A stretch of DNA of 6,624 nucleotides from Lachnospiraceae bacterium (GTDB taxonomy: Bacteria; Bacillota; Clostridia; Lachnospirales; Lachnospiraceae), in the NCBI GenBank assembly GCA_900771955.1, contig CAAGPW010000127.1:1-6624 (forward strand), in the 5' to 3' direction. Positions 6,553-6,624 of the stretch are shown one piece after another (position 1 is the first letter of the stretch; every line of letters begins with the position of its first letter). Under the pieces are notes generated by a model. It had not been told where the DNA came from. It saw only the letters and a list, made by a program, of their open reading frames with translations, and made no database searches. A program made the position numbers and the translations under genes.

Positions 6553-6624
6553 TGCACCGCCAGGGGCTCGAACCCTGGACACCCTGATTAAGAGTCAGGT
6601 GCTCTACCAACTGAGCTAGCGGTG
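6553..6624 (-). tRNA. tRNA-Lys (anticodon CUU), first base outside the window
   Basis: Read on the minus strand, all arms fold. The acceptor is CACCGC (a leading G is expected at 6625) with GCGGTGC. The D arm is GCTC...GAGC with AGTTGGTA in the loop. The anticodon stem CCTGA/TCAGG holds loop CTCTTAA, giving anticodon CTT (reads AAG, lysine). The variable loop is GTGTC, and the T arm is CAGGG-TTCGAGC-CCCTG. The discriminator is A at 6553. CCA is not encoded; CT follows and must be replaced by CCA after processing. It is transcribed leftwards toward the REP-like element and may be the last member of a tRNA cluster lying to the right. Confidence 0.96.

Noticed and set aside
1..6624. CRISPR array, riboswitch or prophage genes
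   Set aside because: No regularly spaced repeats, no known aptamer core and no phage structural or integrase signature are visible on either strand.

Overview
The window looks like accessory chromosomal DNA from a low-to-middle GC Firmicute. It is most likely a gut member of the Clostridia, with Lachnospiraceae the best guess. This rests on the flavour of the proteins (a SWIM/SNF2 helicase, a fucosidase-family remnant and a sugar-type oxidoreductase), on Shine-Dalgarno sites of the AGGA/GAGAGG kind, and on base composition. No 16S or other marker gene is present, so the placement is an inference. All convincing genes lie on the minus strand, so the window is best read from right to left.

Right edge (6249-6624): a tRNA-Lys(CUU) gene lacks only its first base. 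Beyond its 3' end lie a short GGGGAC...GTCCCC repetitive palindrome and a frame-broken gene remnant of unknown function, which runs into the start of the next gene. Middle right (5231-6298): an intact 330-residue Gfo/Idh/MocA oxidoreductase has its own extended -10 element, a ribosome binding site, and a perfect 13-bp bidirectional terminator 10 bp past its stop. Middle (4217-5214): this is a decayed family GH95 alpha-L-fucosidase-type gene. It has lost its 5' end, a frame-breaking piece in the middle, and the part of the catalytic domain that carries the expected acid and base. What survives is less than half a normal protein.

Region 3804-4216 has no gene I can defend. It holds a strong GC-rich bidirectional terminator, a plus-strand stretch with a hairpin and a direct repeat that could be a small RNA, and the helicase promoter. 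Left (102-3803): an intact 1233-residue SWIM zinc-finger SNF2-family ATPase occupies more than half of the window. Downstream of it, at 3-50, lies a long imperfect palindrome.

The genes do not form one pathway. The oxidoreductase and the GH95 gene may once have belonged to a carbohydrate-use locus, but the GH95 gene is dead and the oxidoreductase is now insulated by terminators. The helicase appears to be a single-gene unit. I found no complete new multi-gene system. The most unusual material is the layered gene decay between the tRNA and the helicase, the unexplained remnant next to the tRNA, and the structured non-coding stretch at 3870-3995.
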